A stretch of 64,000 nt of DNA from a virus: positions 1 to 64,000 of the IMG/VR virus record IMGVR_UViG_3300017963_000020. One strand, given 5' to 3'. Shown here piece by piece: positions 24,382-32,897 of this stretch. Positions within the stretch are counted from its first letter, which is position 1. Each line of letters opens with the position of its first letter. A program made the position numbers and the translations under genes. The notes under the pieces were generated by a model. It did no database searches. It worked only from the letters and a program-made list of their open reading frames with translations, and was not told the DNA's origin.

Positions 24382-24826
24382 ATCTCCTCCTTCGCTTCCT
24401 GGGATCGAACAGAGGATGACGATGCTTGAAGATCGAGTGCTGGAACCTATCGGCGTCAACGAATACTAAGATGTCCGGCCTATGCTTCCGGATTGTATTT
24501 CCAAGGAGTATGGTATGACACATGATCGTATCGTATCCCTTGAGTCTTTGCTGTTCGATCGTACACCAGCAGACGAGCGTCATGTCTTGCTTCGGCGAAA
24601 GCGAATCCAGCCAATTCAGTATCGCTTCCTTCCTGGTCTGGAGTACTGCCTTATAGAGCCTTCGGTATTCTCGATGATCGTAGAACCCTTTGATCTTGTG
24701 TCCAAACTGATCTATCGGCGCGAGGAACCGGAGCTCAGGCAAATGATGTCCACGAGGTTGCCATCTTGCTACAGAGAACGCCGGAATGCCGTCAGGCCTC
24801 TTATTGAACGAACTGAGTACGATCAT
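24350..24826 (-). CDS. DUF488-like protein, 158 aa
   Basis: Begins MIVLSSFNKRPDGIPAFSVA with 'YDHREYRRLYKAVLQTRKEA..LNWLDSL' and then 'DMTLVCWCTIEQQ...CHTILLGNTIRK', which matches the DUF488 layout (a conserved C-(W/Y)-C or C-x-C before a CHR-like HTxL helix). Family function is not established. It is coupled (4-base overlap) to the upstream radical SAM gene, suggesting a joint pathway. Confidence 0.55.
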   Translation of the reverse strand: MIVLSSFNKRPDGIPAFSVARWQPRGHHLPELRFLAPIDQFGHKIKGFYDHREYRRLYKAVLQTRKEAILNWLDSLSPKQDMTLVCWCTIEQQRLKGYDTIMCHTILLGNTIRKHRPDILVFVDADRFQHSIFKHRHPLFDPRKRRRRYENRKGRQLF

Positions 24827-26295
24827 ACGAGTCTGGACTTGATGTCCTTCCTATTATCGTAGGGAACATATTCGTAGACGATGTCTTTGTTCTCGTCCAC
24901 GTGATGAGGCCTGAGTATCCCTTCGAAATAATAATAAGGAGCACGAGCGTGATTGGGATTGTTCCACTTATTCCTGAGCGTGTCTCCCCATGTCTGGTCA
25001 CGTCTGCGCCGATGGTTCGCCGCACAGGAAAAATTGATCATCGTTCCTGCCTTGACGACTCTTGCCCAATCAGGGCAGACCTCGTCGAAGGTTAGCAGGA
25101 CAGGACGCTCGCCCTTCTCATATCGCTTCCGAGCTCGCACGACTTGCGAACAGCAATTATGACGATCGGTCTTTCCCCAGATAGGATCATCGTCTGGGAA
25201 CCCGCAACAGCATTCCGTATCACCGAACTCCTTGAAGTGTGGATCGGAGACACAGAAGGCCATCCCGAGCTCGTGACACTTCTCCCGGATCGCCATCGTC
25301 ATGTCATATTTCCATGCTCGGTTCCTGCGGATGCACGTCCCGAACGACAGGCTGTCCTCGATATAATCCCGCACAAGGTTCGGGTCACGAGCTGCACGAG
25401 CGATCAGTTGATACTGTGCTCTCTGCCTTGCGTTCGCTCCCCGCTCGAAGAATATAAATTCGAATGAGATTGACTCGCATCCAGCTTCCCTACACTTCTC
25501 CAGATGGACTGCCCATCCCTTCGGCTCTCCCGGCCATTGATCGCTGACTCCTGGAATGAATGGCCGGAATCTGATGCCGACACGATGGCCGTCTTTGTGC
25601 AAAGCCTTCATCGCTTTGTAACGGGTCGTCGCGTCAGGTGCTCCAAGATCCACCCTCGTGAGCAGCTTGTCATTCGCGCTGATGAAGGAGAAATTGAACC
25701 AGAACCGATCCGAGCCCCTGAATGCCTTCAGATACTTGGGTTTCAAAAGGCATTCCGCTCCCTTCGTGGACACGCGAGTCGGGACATTGTATTTTCGAAG
25801 TATCTTTGCGAACTTCAAACCCCATCCCGTGAGCTCTTCCAGCTTGTCGAATGGTTCGCCGAGTGCTCCCCATTGAATCGGCTGTCCCATATCCAAGAGC
25901 GGATAGACAGCACGAGCGTATTCGTTGTCGGCGTCTCTTGCGAACAGCCTCTCCAAAGCACGAAGGCTCGTTTGCCTGTATAATCCATGCTTGTCCACAG
26001 CTTCTTTCATGATGCCCGTATTTCTTGACGGGTCACGAACGAACGAGTTCGAGAAGCAATATAGACACGCGAACGAGCATCCCGAATGGGAATCAATCGC
26101 GATGGGCATCGCGCAATCCATCGCATCGGCCGTGAACCTCATGCCCGGATAGTTCTGCGATATCTCTTCGGGAAGTGATTCCTTCAGGAATGCTTTCGCA
26201 TCCTTCTGCAGAGCTGCGCATCGTGTACCGTCACAGGCTTGACACGCCTCACAGATACTTGCCTGTCCTGTCTTATCTTTTGTCTTCGTCTTCAT
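24823..26295 (-). CDS. Radical SAM protein (spore-photoproduct-lyase-like)
   Basis: A 490-residue protein. Near residue 73 it has CSFACLYCFSNSF, a CX3CX2C motif that binds the [4Fe-4S] cluster used with S-adenosylmethionine. An N-terminal CEACQACDGTRC cluster (about 16-27) and a C-terminal ECCCGFPDDDP...NCCSQ cluster (about 360-385) suggest auxiliary clusters or zinc. Overall it resembles the SplB/Rv2578c-like DNA-repair branch, but the extra Cys sets it apart. The substrate could be DNA, tRNA or protein. It is coupled to a DUF488-like gene downstream and overlaps a small Lys-rich gene upstream. Confidence 0.7.
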   Translation of the reverse strand: MKTKTKDKTGQASICEACQACDGTRCAALQKDAKAFLKESLPEEISQNYPGMRFTADAMDCAMPIAIDSHSGCSFACLYCFSNSFVRDPSRNTGIMKEAVDKHGLYRQTSLRALERLFARDADNEYARAVYPLLDMGQPIQWGALGEPFDKLEELTGWGLKFAKILRKYNVPTRVSTKGAECLLKPKYLKAFRGSDRFWFNFSFISANDKLLTRVDLGAPDATTRYKAMKALHKDGHRVGIRFRPFIPGVSDQWPGEPKGWAVHLEKCREAGCESISFEFIFFERGANARQRAQYQLIARAARDPNLVRDYIEDSLSFGTCIRRNRAWKYDMTMAIREKCHELGMAFCVSDPHFKEFGDTECCCGFPDDDPIWGKTDRHNCCSQVVRARKRYEKGERPVLLTFDEVCPDWARVVKAGTMINFSCAANHRRRRDQTWGDTLRNKWNNPNHARAPYYYFEGILRPHHVDENKDIVYEYVPYDNRKDIKSRLV

Positions 26296-26588
26296 TTCTT
26301 CTTCCCTCCCGTCATGCTCCGCTTCTTCAGGTACCGACGAGCCATCTTTACCAGCAGACTCGTTCTCGGCTCCCTCTTCTTCCCGCCGAATGCCCGGATA
26401 ACGATCTGCAAGTCTTTCTCGCTGTCGAAGTAGAAGACGAGCTGAGGTCGTACTCCATGGTTCGTTCGGCCTTTGATCTGCGGAGGAGCTGGGATGGTAT
26501 AGCTTTTCTTTGGCCGTTCGAATAGGCTCTTGAGTGACTGCTCCACCGATTCCTCTTTCTTCTTTTTCTTTTTCTTCTTTTCACTCAT
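26292..26588 (-). CDS. Lys-rich small protein, 98 aa
   Basis: The N-terminus is a poly-Lys run (EKKKKKKKKEE); the middle has a strand-rich 'RPQLVFYFDSEKDLQIVIRA' segment, which resembles a ParB/RelE-size fold, and the C-terminus is basic. It overlaps the radical SAM start by 4 bases. No family recognised. Confidence 0.5.
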   Translation of the reverse strand: MSEKKKKKKKKEESVEQSLKSLFERPKKSYTIPAPPQIKGRTNHGVRPQLVFYFDSEKDLQIVIRAFGGKKREPRTSLLVKMARRYLKKRSMTGGKKK

Positions 26589-26622
26589 CTGCTTATCTCC
26601 TGCCTGTCTTGGCGAATGTAGT

Positions 26623-27048
26623 CTACGCCGAAAGTGGATTGACCATCAGGTCGCCGAACAAGATCTTCTTCATGCGCTCTATTTCAAGTGCATGGAACTC
26701 TTCGTGTCTTTTGAGCTTTGCAAGCTTCGTCGGCCTCTTGACCGCGCGACCGCTCTGCATGGCTCTACGACAGCGTTCGAGCTGCTTCCTTTCCCTTCCA
26801 AGGTATCTCTGATATCTGTAGAACTCCCTGGATCGTTTCGTGTCGTTGAAGATTCCGATCTTCAGTTCGCGCTCCCTCCGCCTGAATTGCCTTGCCTTGA
26901 CAACGTCTCGAGCCATCAACCTTTCGATCTCTGCACGGTTGCGCTCTTGCTTGTCCTGGCTCATAACGGAAAGAGCCTTGTTCCAGAACCTCCTGATGAT
27001 GGAAACCTTCCTTGTGATCGGTGGTTTAATTTCCTTCGTCGCCTTCAT
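26623..27048 (-). CDS. Very basic helical protein, 141 aa
   Basis: ATG 27048 follows ACAGGAGGAC. More than a quarter of residues are Arg or Lys, with few acidic patches. The predicted helices suggest RNA or DNA binding. No family recognised. Confidence 0.5.
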   Translation of the reverse strand: MKATKEIKPPITRKVSIIRRFWNKALSVMSQDKQERNRAEIERLMARDVVKARQFRRRERELKIGIFNDTKRSREFYRYQRYLGRERKQLERCRRAMQSGRAVKRPTKLAKLKRHEEFHALEIERMKKILFGDLMVNPLSA

Positions 27049-27304
27049 GTCGTCCTCCTGTATCTTCTTTGAGTTGAACCTTGACTTGCGATATGTTGAT
27101 AAAGACGACCTCGTCCAAATTGATGAACGAGATCTCCTGGTCCCCGACTTCCCGCATGACATCGGGGTCTGTCAATGCCTTCCGCAATGACTTGGAGTCA
27201 TCTGCAAGATAGAACTCGTTGAGCCCTCCCCGCAACGATGCTCCTGACTTGAAATGTACGACTGCCTCTGCGAGTATCGTGTGCATCTTTTTAGTCTTTG
27301 ACAT
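27026..27304 (-). CDS. Hypothetical protein, 92 aa
   Basis: Alpha/beta protein with a beta pair (EISFINLDEVVFINISQVKV) and a charged C-terminus. It starts at the terminase stop (1-base overlap). No family recognised. Confidence 0.5.
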   Translation of the reverse strand: MSKTKKMHTILAEAVVHFKSGASLRGGLNEFYLADDSKSLRKALTDPDVMREVGDQEISFINLDEVVFINISQVKVQLKEDTGGRHEGDEGN

Positions 27305-28974
27305 TAGAATATCTCCACTTCACTATCTTCTTTTTCCTTGGCCTTCAAGTCTGCCTCGGCAGCTTCCTTCTTGATGGCTCGGCCAAAGTGAAACATGAAA
27401 TCGAACCTGAGAGCTGCACAGAACAGAGCGTCAGGTCCGTGGTCGTCCTTCTTTACTGGCTTTCCCAATTCGTCCTTCTTATATCCAACGAGCTGTCTGT
27501 ATAGAATGCGATTCGGCTTGACGTTCAGGATGCGAATCTTTTCTGCGTTGATATATCTTTCCAGGTTTGCTATCCCGACCTTCTTATACTTATTGAACGC
27601 GACAGACTCGACAACGAATCCGGCCTTCCTCAAATACATAATCCCATAGGATTGCTCTGCATCTGCAAAGACCGTGAAGTCACCATGCCGAATCCTGATG
27701 CTCTTGAGCGTGTTCGCAATATAGTCAAGGTCCCTACCGACTGAGAAGTCAGACCATGGAACGAGCAGACGATCGTATCCCATGCAAGTAAGAACGATCG
27801 CACATTGTTTGGACGTTCCGAAGTCAATCCCGACTGACCGTTCGCACTCTTGCGGGATGACCATGCGATCGACGAGTGTCTTTCGCAGTTTGTTTGTCTT
27901 ATATACTTTCGCCTTCGTTTCAGGCCGAGCACATTCGAATTCTGTCCGCCAATTATGTCCTCTGATCTCCGCCTTCTTTTTGATCTTTAAGAGCTGGCCG
28001 AACGACATCCAGCCATCGGCCTTCCTCGCCTTGCCGTTACAGCCGAAGAACGAACGCTTGACGATGTTCCCGCTTTCGTCTTTCTTAATCTTACGACGCG
28101 TCAGCCGACACTTCTTACAATCAATATCTCTTTTGCATCTTTCCATACAATCGTAGACGTTCCACTTGTATCGCTTGAAGTCAAGCGACTCCGCGTGATC
28201 CCATGTCTCTGCGAAGAGGCCGATAGGCAAATGGAACGTTGATATATAAAGAATAATGAAGTCGTCTTGTGTAAGAACCGAGTTCGTCGCTTGCAATACG
28301 TTCTCGTCTTTGAACCGTTCCTTCTGACAGACTTCATCTGCGACCAGACCCTCGGGATGCTTGCCTCGTGCCTGATTCTGCGAGTTCGCAATACACTTGA
28401 GGCTGACCGCGTTCTTAAGGACCGTCTTCTGCTGGAGCGGTTCCCCTGCTAATAGTTTCTCCTTGACGATCGGTATGCAATTCCAGAACGTCGTGACGTA
28501 AGCATAGACCTCTTGAGCCTGTTCTTGCGATCCTGCAAGGTCTGAGAAGGATAGCCGTCTCCAGACCATGCAAAGGTAGATCGTGATCGCAGCTACAAGA
28601 GACTTCCCTCCGCCACGATTCGCCCAGACAATGATCGCCTGGACTGGTTCGCCCGTATCTGGATCTTCTCTTTGGAAGAACAGGTCAGCAATGACCTGAC
28701 AATGTTTTCTAATGAGACGAATGCGCTGACGCTCGCCTCGCTGAATGAAGAACAGGTTATCTTCGACGAACTCTTTTATTAGGTCTTCCTGACGTCGGTG
28801 GAACTTTGCGACAGCCTCGCCCTTCTTGCGTTCGATCCGGAAGTCAAAGACCTCTTCGTTCGGATCGAAGTTCCTGTCGCGATTAGTTTCCTCCCACGTC
28901 CGGCAGAGCTGACCCAAGACCGAACTCAGAGAGTTCTCGGAAGATTCGATTCTTAACTTTTTGTTCTGGGACAT
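27304..28974 (-). CDS. terL: Terminase large subunit
   Basis: A 556-residue motor protein that cuts and pumps phage DNA into procapsids. The Walker A motif is IIVWANRGGGKS (about 114-125) and Walker B is GLVADEV. The C-terminal RNase H-like nuclease has SVGIDFGTSKQC, FADAEQ and DDHGPDALFCA, giving the three acidic residues expected. Between the two domains it has an unusual Cys-rich insert (CMERCKRDIDCKKC...FFGC), probably a zinc-binding loop. It overlaps the small subunit by 92 bases. Confidence 0.9.
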   Translation of the reverse strand: MSQNKKLRIESSENSLSSVLGQLCRTWEETNRDRNFDPNEEVFDFRIERKKGEAVAKFHRRQEDLIKEFVEDNLFFIQRGERQRIRLIRKHCQVIADLFFQREDPDTGEPVQAIIVWANRGGGKSLVAAITIYLCMVWRRLSFSDLAGSQEQAQEVYAYVTTFWNCIPIVKEKLLAGEPLQQKTVLKNAVSLKCIANSQNQARGKHPEGLVADEVCQKERFKDENVLQATNSVLTQDDFIILYISTFHLPIGLFAETWDHAESLDFKRYKWNVYDCMERCKRDIDCKKCRLTRRKIKKDESGNIVKRSFFGCNGKARKADGWMSFGQLLKIKKKAEIRGHNWRTEFECARPETKAKVYKTNKLRKTLVDRMVIPQECERSVGIDFGTSKQCAIVLTCMGYDRLLVPWSDFSVGRDLDYIANTLKSIRIRHGDFTVFADAEQSYGIMYLRKAGFVVESVAFNKYKKVGIANLERYINAEKIRILNVKPNRILYRQLVGYKKDELGKPVKKDDHGPDALFCAALRFDFMFHFGRAIKKEAAEADLKAKEKEDSEVEIF

Positions 28975-29434
28975 TCTTATCGATCACATGAACGATGACT
29001 GAAATGGTTTGCTGAAGTACACCGATGGTGATGGTATGTTTTGAACCGTGCTCTATCTTATCCAGTCGCTCGATATCTTGTGAAATTGAATTGAGCAGCT
29101 GGCTTGCATTGTTGATCGTAGCGATATTCAGTTTCTTGTCCTTCTTTTTACGCTTAGAGAGTAGCTCGTCAAGCAAAGCCCGCTTCAGGGCAATATTCAC
29201 GCGGATATTGCAAAGGTTCGGGTCTTCGATATATTCGTCAACCTTTTCGGCTAGCTTCTGCCGTAGAACCTTTGAATGAAGGCCAGTTTTCGGAGGTCTT
29301 CCGCCAGGATTCTTTTTCGTCCCTGCTCCATGAACCTGACAGACCTCGAATCCTTCGACTGCCCATCGGTCGCATCTATCGCCCGTGGACTTCGATTTGG
29401 CCTTGCACTTCAATTTCCTTCGTTTTCTGGGCAT
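28883..29434 (-). CDS. Terminase small subunit-like protein with N-terminal zinc finger
   Basis: A 183-residue protein. Residues 9-41 have a C-x11-C...C-x2-H pattern (KCKAKSKSTGDRC ... CQVHGAGT), followed by a GGRPPKTGLHS motif found in many small terminase-like proteins. A central helical region (70-130) and a C-terminal part with a short beta strand follow. It precedes terL and likely recognises the packaging site. No experimental proof. Confidence 0.65.
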   Translation of the reverse strand: MPRKRRKLKCKAKSKSTGDRCDRWAVEGFEVCQVHGAGTKKNPGGRPPKTGLHSKVLRQKLAEKVDEYIEDPNLCNIRVNIALKRALLDELLSKRKKKDKKLNIATINNASQLLNSISQDIERLDKIEHGSKHTITIGVLQQTISVIVHVIDKNVPEQKVKNRIFRELSEFGLGSALPDVGGN

Positions 29435-29609
29435 GATCGTATCCTGCTCTTTCTGTGCTTCTACTTATATATACTTATAAAAGGCTTTTAATAATTAAAT
29501 ACTTGAGCCCCTACGCAATCGTCCCCACTATCCCTTCCGCAAGTATTTATAGCGCTAGCTTTACGGAGGCCGATTATGGGGAGACGTTTTTTAGATTTGC
29601 AATACAGAA
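29435..29609 (-). promoter_or_regulatory. A/T-rich control region before the terminase genes
   Basis: A 175-base gap with A/T-rich sequence. A perfect 10-bp inverted repeat (TAAATACTTG 29496-29505 and CAAGTATTTA 29540-29549) has a 34-base spacer, and TTTTATAAGTATATATAAG on the minus strand near 29465-29485 gives several -10-like sequences. A minus-strand TATAAATA (29544-29551) matches the T4 late -10 box, but this is a single match. It may be a promoter/operator or part of a packaging site. Confidence 0.4.
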
Positions 29610-29996
29610 TCAGGCGACGATTGCGCTGACGTTAATGATGACGGTTTCCATGCGATGTCCATACATTTCGGCATCCGCAGCTCTCTCCACTTTCCCCCTG
29701 AATTGTACGCTGTCAATGATATCTCCTTTTTCGTCGTTCCTGGTGATAATGAAGCTGCTCGCCTCTTCGATCGTATGCAGGATGCGCTCTCTCTTTTGCG
29801 GAGATACGCTTTTCATGCCGATAACGTATCCCCTGAAAAGACGCAGCTTCATCGCTCCCTGGGAAACGATCAAGGCAAGGCCGACTTCCTTGCCGTCTGC
29901 GGCGAAGATGAAGATATTATGCTCGTCCGTTCCACGGATAGCGTCCAGGTGAAGCGTACCGATCTCAAGTCCTTGCCTCAAAGTGATGGCGTCCAT
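29610..29996 (-). CDS. Hypothetical protein, 128 aa
   Basis: ATG 29996 follows GAGGAGACAG. A beta-rich protein with a central 'GKEVGLALIVSQGAMKL' segment. It is between dam and the terminase pair. No family recognised. Confidence 0.5.
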   Translation of the reverse strand: MDAITLRQGLEIGTLHLDAIRGTDEHNIFIFAADGKEVGLALIVSQGAMKLRLFRGYVIGMKSVSPQKRERILHTIEEASSFIITRNDEKGDIIDSVQFRGKVERAADAEMYGHRMETVIINVSAIVA

Positions 29997-30006
29997 GGCT
30001 GTCTCC

Positions 30007-30879
30007 TCAAACAAGTTTCGCAGTCCTTGAACGGATCTGCGTCAATGGCTTCTTGAAATTAAACCAAAGGACTTCCTTCCTGGTAGGAGCCTTCGCCCCT
30101 TCGGGCATCCCCCTCGTCCTTCCCGCTCTACTGCCGACCGCCGTTACTTCTACCTCTTCCCTGTTCCAATCCTTAAGAGCTTTGTCGTATAGCTTGCTTT
30201 CGTATCCTGATAATAGAATCTTGGATTCGCTCTGCCTTATAAGACCGAGCAGCTTCTTGTGATCCTTCTTTGTCATCTCGTGTTTATAAACATCATCGTT
30301 CGCCCTTGTGCTTCCAAGGTAAGGAGGATCAAGGTATATGAACGTCTCCGGCGAATTATATGTAGTCAATAAACGGTCGAACGATATATTCTCGAATTGA
30401 ACTGCACTCAACCTATCTCGAAGCTCTGGTAGAAGATCAACAGCCGAAAGGTATGCCCGAGGAGCCATACCACGACCGACAACGGAAAAGGACCATGACG
30501 TCATGACGGCAGAGAATGAAGACCTGAGCAAATAGAAATATATCGTTGCTCTGTTCGTCCTTGATAATCTGCTCCATGTCTCGCTTCTATATATCTTTAG
30601 ACAGCGATCGAACTCGTCTCTTGAGTAGGGCATCAGGGCGACACGCCTTGCGAACTCGTCGAACAGTCCTACGTTTCTAATGACCCGGAATAGGTTCACG
30701 ACATCCTTGTTAATATCGTTATAGACTTCAAGCCTTGATACGGAAGGGCCTTTGCGGATTAGCAGGTTTGCAGCTCCGCCGAAGCCTTCAACGAAGACCT
30801 CGTGCTCTGGTATGTAATCCAAAAGGAGGATGGAAAGCTTTTGCTTCCCTCCGTAATACTTAATCGGGTTTCTTTGCAT
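30007..30879 (-). CDS. dam: DNA N6-adenine methyltransferase (Dam, D12 class)
   Basis: A 290-residue protein of typical D12 length. KYYGGKQKL near the start is the SAM-binding Y/F-x-G-x-K element, LEVYNDINKDVVNL follows, and the catalytic IYLDPPYLGS is near 180. It probably methylates adenine in a short palindrome such as GATC, protecting phage DNA from host nucleases or marking replicated DNA. No partner restriction enzyme is nearby. Confidence 0.85.
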   Translation of the reverse strand: MQRNPIKYYGGKQKLSILLLDYIPEHEVFVEGFGGAANLLIRKGPSVSRLEVYNDINKDVVNLFRVIRNVGLFDEFARRVALMPYSRDEFDRCLKIYRSETWSRLSRTNRATIYFYLLRSSFSAVMTSWSFSVVGRGMAPRAYLSAVDLLPELRDRLSAVQFENISFDRLLTTYNSPETFIYLDPPYLGSTRANDDVYKHEMTKKDHKKLLGLIRQSESKILLSGYESKLYDKALKDWNREEVEVTAVGSRAGRTRGMPEGAKAPTRKEVLWFNFKKPLTQIRSRTAKLV

Positions 30880-30880
30880 A

Positions 30881-31801
30881 TCATCTATCCAAACGAATTG
30901 TCAATGCGTCTGCGAGTGCATCCCAGTTCCTATGTCTCATTTCCAAGCTACGGATCAACGTCACCATGACGTTCACTTCAACGATCCGCTTACCCTTGAA
31001 GCTTGCTACCAATCTCGAGAACGGTTTCTTAAAGCCATTCCCAAGCTCCGAAGGCTTCCTACATATCTTGACCAGTTTGAAAGCAAGGTTGACCGTCTTA
31101 ATATGTTTCCCGACTGCCCGTATATAAGGCTTCGCACTCGTATCGTCTAAGACATCCTTGAGCGTTGGATATCGCTTGACGATTTCTATTGCCCTCTTCT
31201 CGCCGATGCCAGGAACTCCAGGGATGTTGTCGCCCTTATCGCCCATCAATGATTTCGCCTTTATAAATTGGTTCGGCGTGATACCGTCATACATATCGGC
31301 GAACTCCCTCGTGTCTACCATCTGGTCATTGATAGGCCGGAACACAGACACAGAAGGGCGAACAAGCTGAAGAAGGTCTTTATCTGCAGATACAATTAGG
31401 ACCTCTTGTTCCTTTGCATAATAGGCCGACAAGATGCCCATCATGTCGTCGCCTTCTACTCCCTTCAAGACTGCCTGTCGCACGTTCAGCGTCTTGAAGA
31501 ATTTTCTGGCTTGACGCATCTGCACAAAGAGGTCCTTCCGTTCCTCTTTGGCTTCTTTCCGGTTCGCCTTGTATTCCGGGAACAGACCTTTCCTCAACGC
31601 TGAACCTTTCGTGCTGTCCCAGCATATAATCAGCCTGTCGTACTGGAATCTCTTATATAGGTTCTTGAACATCTGTAGCATCCCAGAGATGACAGATGTT
31701 TGGATTCCCGTAGACGTTGAAAGGCTCCTCGTCGCGTATGCTCGAAAGGCAAAGAAGTTCCCATCGATCAGAACGACCAGTTTTCTATTCTTCCTCGCCA
31801 T
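30881..31801 (-). CDS. 5'-3' exonuclease / flap endonuclease
   Basis: A 306-residue protein of the T4 RNase H / Pol I exonuclease-domain family. The N-terminus VVLIDGNFFAFRAY, CWDSTKGS, KGVEGDDMMG, IVSADKDLLQL and LMGDKGDNIPGVPGIGEKRA (the H3TH helix-hairpin region) give the full set of acidic metal ligands and DNA-binding elements. It should remove RNA primers and flaps for the DnaE polymerase encoded in the same cluster. Confidence 0.85.
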   Translation of the reverse strand: MARKNRKLVVLIDGNFFAFRAYATRSLSTSTGIQTSVISGMLQMFKNLYKRFQYDRLIICWDSTKGSALRKGLFPEYKANRKEAKEERKDLFVQMRQARKFFKTLNVRQAVLKGVEGDDMMGILSAYYAKEQEVLIVSADKDLLQLVRPSVSVFRPINDQMVDTREFADMYDGITPNQFIKAKSLMGDKGDNIPGVPGIGEKRAIEIVKRYPTLKDVLDDTSAKPYIRAVGKHIKTVNLAFKLVKICRKPSELGNGFKKPFSRLVASFKGKRIVEVNVMVTLIRSLEMRHRNWDALADALTIRLDR

Positions 31802-32399
31802 CGTCTTCCTCTTCCTCTTCGTCAGTCGTTTCCAGTTTCACCCTACCCTGTTCCTTCTTCTGCATCGTCCTCGGCTGAGATGGTCCCTGCGATCTTTGGA
31901 CGAACGTCCTGATCTCCTCAAGGTCAACGAACCTATCCGCCGAATTGACCAGCTCGATAGACGCCGATTCGAACTTGGATGAGACGGCCACGATTCGCTT
32001 TCCCTGAAGCCTGAGATACTCGACGGCGGGGACGAAGTCTCCATCGCCAGTCACAAGAATTGCAATATCCCAATTCTTTTTCGTCAGGAGTAGATCCATG
32101 ACCATCAGGATATCGGTATCGCCCTTGATGTTGACCTCCTTCCCGCCCTTCGTGATCCTTTGCTGTTCGCGTCGGCGCACAGTAAAGCCATGATTGAGCA
32201 GGAAGATGGCGAACGAACGCTTCCTCTGGTCTTCATCCCACGACGTATAATAGAACGCATTATAGAATTGAGCGTCTGCACAGAGAAGGTCCTTGAGCTT
32301 GATGAAGTCAATGGACCAGCCGAGCGCGGACAGGGTTCCATAGAGATTGTCGCCATCAATAAAGAGTGCGACACGCTCTCCGCTCTTTTGCATGAACAT
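31785..32399 (-). CDS. NYN/LabA-like PIN-fold protein
   Basis: ATG 32399 follows GAAAGGATAT (204 aa). RVALFIDGDNLYGTL near the start, KGDTDILMVMDLLL, VTGDGDFVPAVEYLRLQG and SADRFVDLEEI follow the LabA/DUF88 (NYN) pattern of PIN-like nucleases with several conserved Asp. The C-terminal tail is acidic (EEEEEDDGEEE). In bacteria and phages such proteins often cut RNA. The substrate is not known. Confidence 0.75.
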   Translation of the reverse strand: MFMQKSGERVALFIDGDNLYGTLSALGWSIDFIKLKDLLCADAQFYNAFYYTSWDEDQRKRSFAIFLLNHGFTVRRREQQRITKGGKEVNIKGDTDILMVMDLLLTKKNWDIAILVTGDGDFVPAVEYLRLQGKRIVAVSSKFESASIELVNSADRFVDLEEIRTFVQRSQGPSQPRTMQKKEQGRVKLETTDEEEEEDDGEEE

Positions 32400-32414
32400 C
32401 GTATATCCTTTCAA

Positions 32415-32897
32415 TTAACCTTCTATCCCAGCTAGATAAGCAAGGCAGAAGGCGTCCACGACGTTGTCTACTTTGCCTTTCGGCACTCGCCCGAACTTTG
32501 CACCAGATATTTTCTTTGCCCTCCTAATCATGTCTTCTTTTTTTGCATTCCCGTTTCCCGTTATTTGCTTCTTGAGTGTCTTTGGGTTGATTATTGAATA
32601 TTTGATTGCAGTCATTACAAAGAGACGCCTGATTGCCCATCCGAGTTCGCCGAGCTGCATCAATGACGTCGTCTTTGCTTTTCCAACATAAGCATATCCC
32701 TCCAAGACAGCATGATCAGGTCGGAATCTACCTATTAGTTCCTTGACCTCGTTCTCTATGTATATCAACCGTTCGTCACCCCTGAGTTTCCTTGGCTGGA
32801 TTAAACCATAATCCTTGAACTTGAATCGTTCGCCCTTGAATCGCAGGACTGCCCATCCTGACGCGACGAGGCTTTGGTCTATGCCGAGTATGATCAT
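32415..32897 (-). CDS. ruvC: RuvC-like Holliday-junction resolvase
   Basis: A 160-residue protein with MIILGIDQSLVASGWAV (catalytic D7), HAVLEGYAYVGKAKTTSLMQ (Glu), and KVDNVVDAFCLAYLAG (paired Asp). These are the acidic residues of the RNase H-fold RuvC active site. It overlaps the SbcC-like gene by 4 bases and should resolve recombination intermediates before packaging. Confidence 0.85.
   Translation of the reverse strand: MIILGIDQSLVASGWAVLRFKGERFKFKDYGLIQPRKLRGDERLIYIENEVKELIGRFRPDHAVLEGYAYVGKAKTTSLMQLGELGWAIRRLFVMTAIKYSIINPKTLKKQITGNGNAKKEDMIRRAKKISGAKFGRVPKGKVDNVVDAFCLAYLAGIEG

Noticed and set aside
29540-29551. T4-like late promoter TATAAATA
   Set aside because: Only one exact match was noticed, it is part of an inverted repeat, and spacing to the gene is poor; not claimed as a late promoter.
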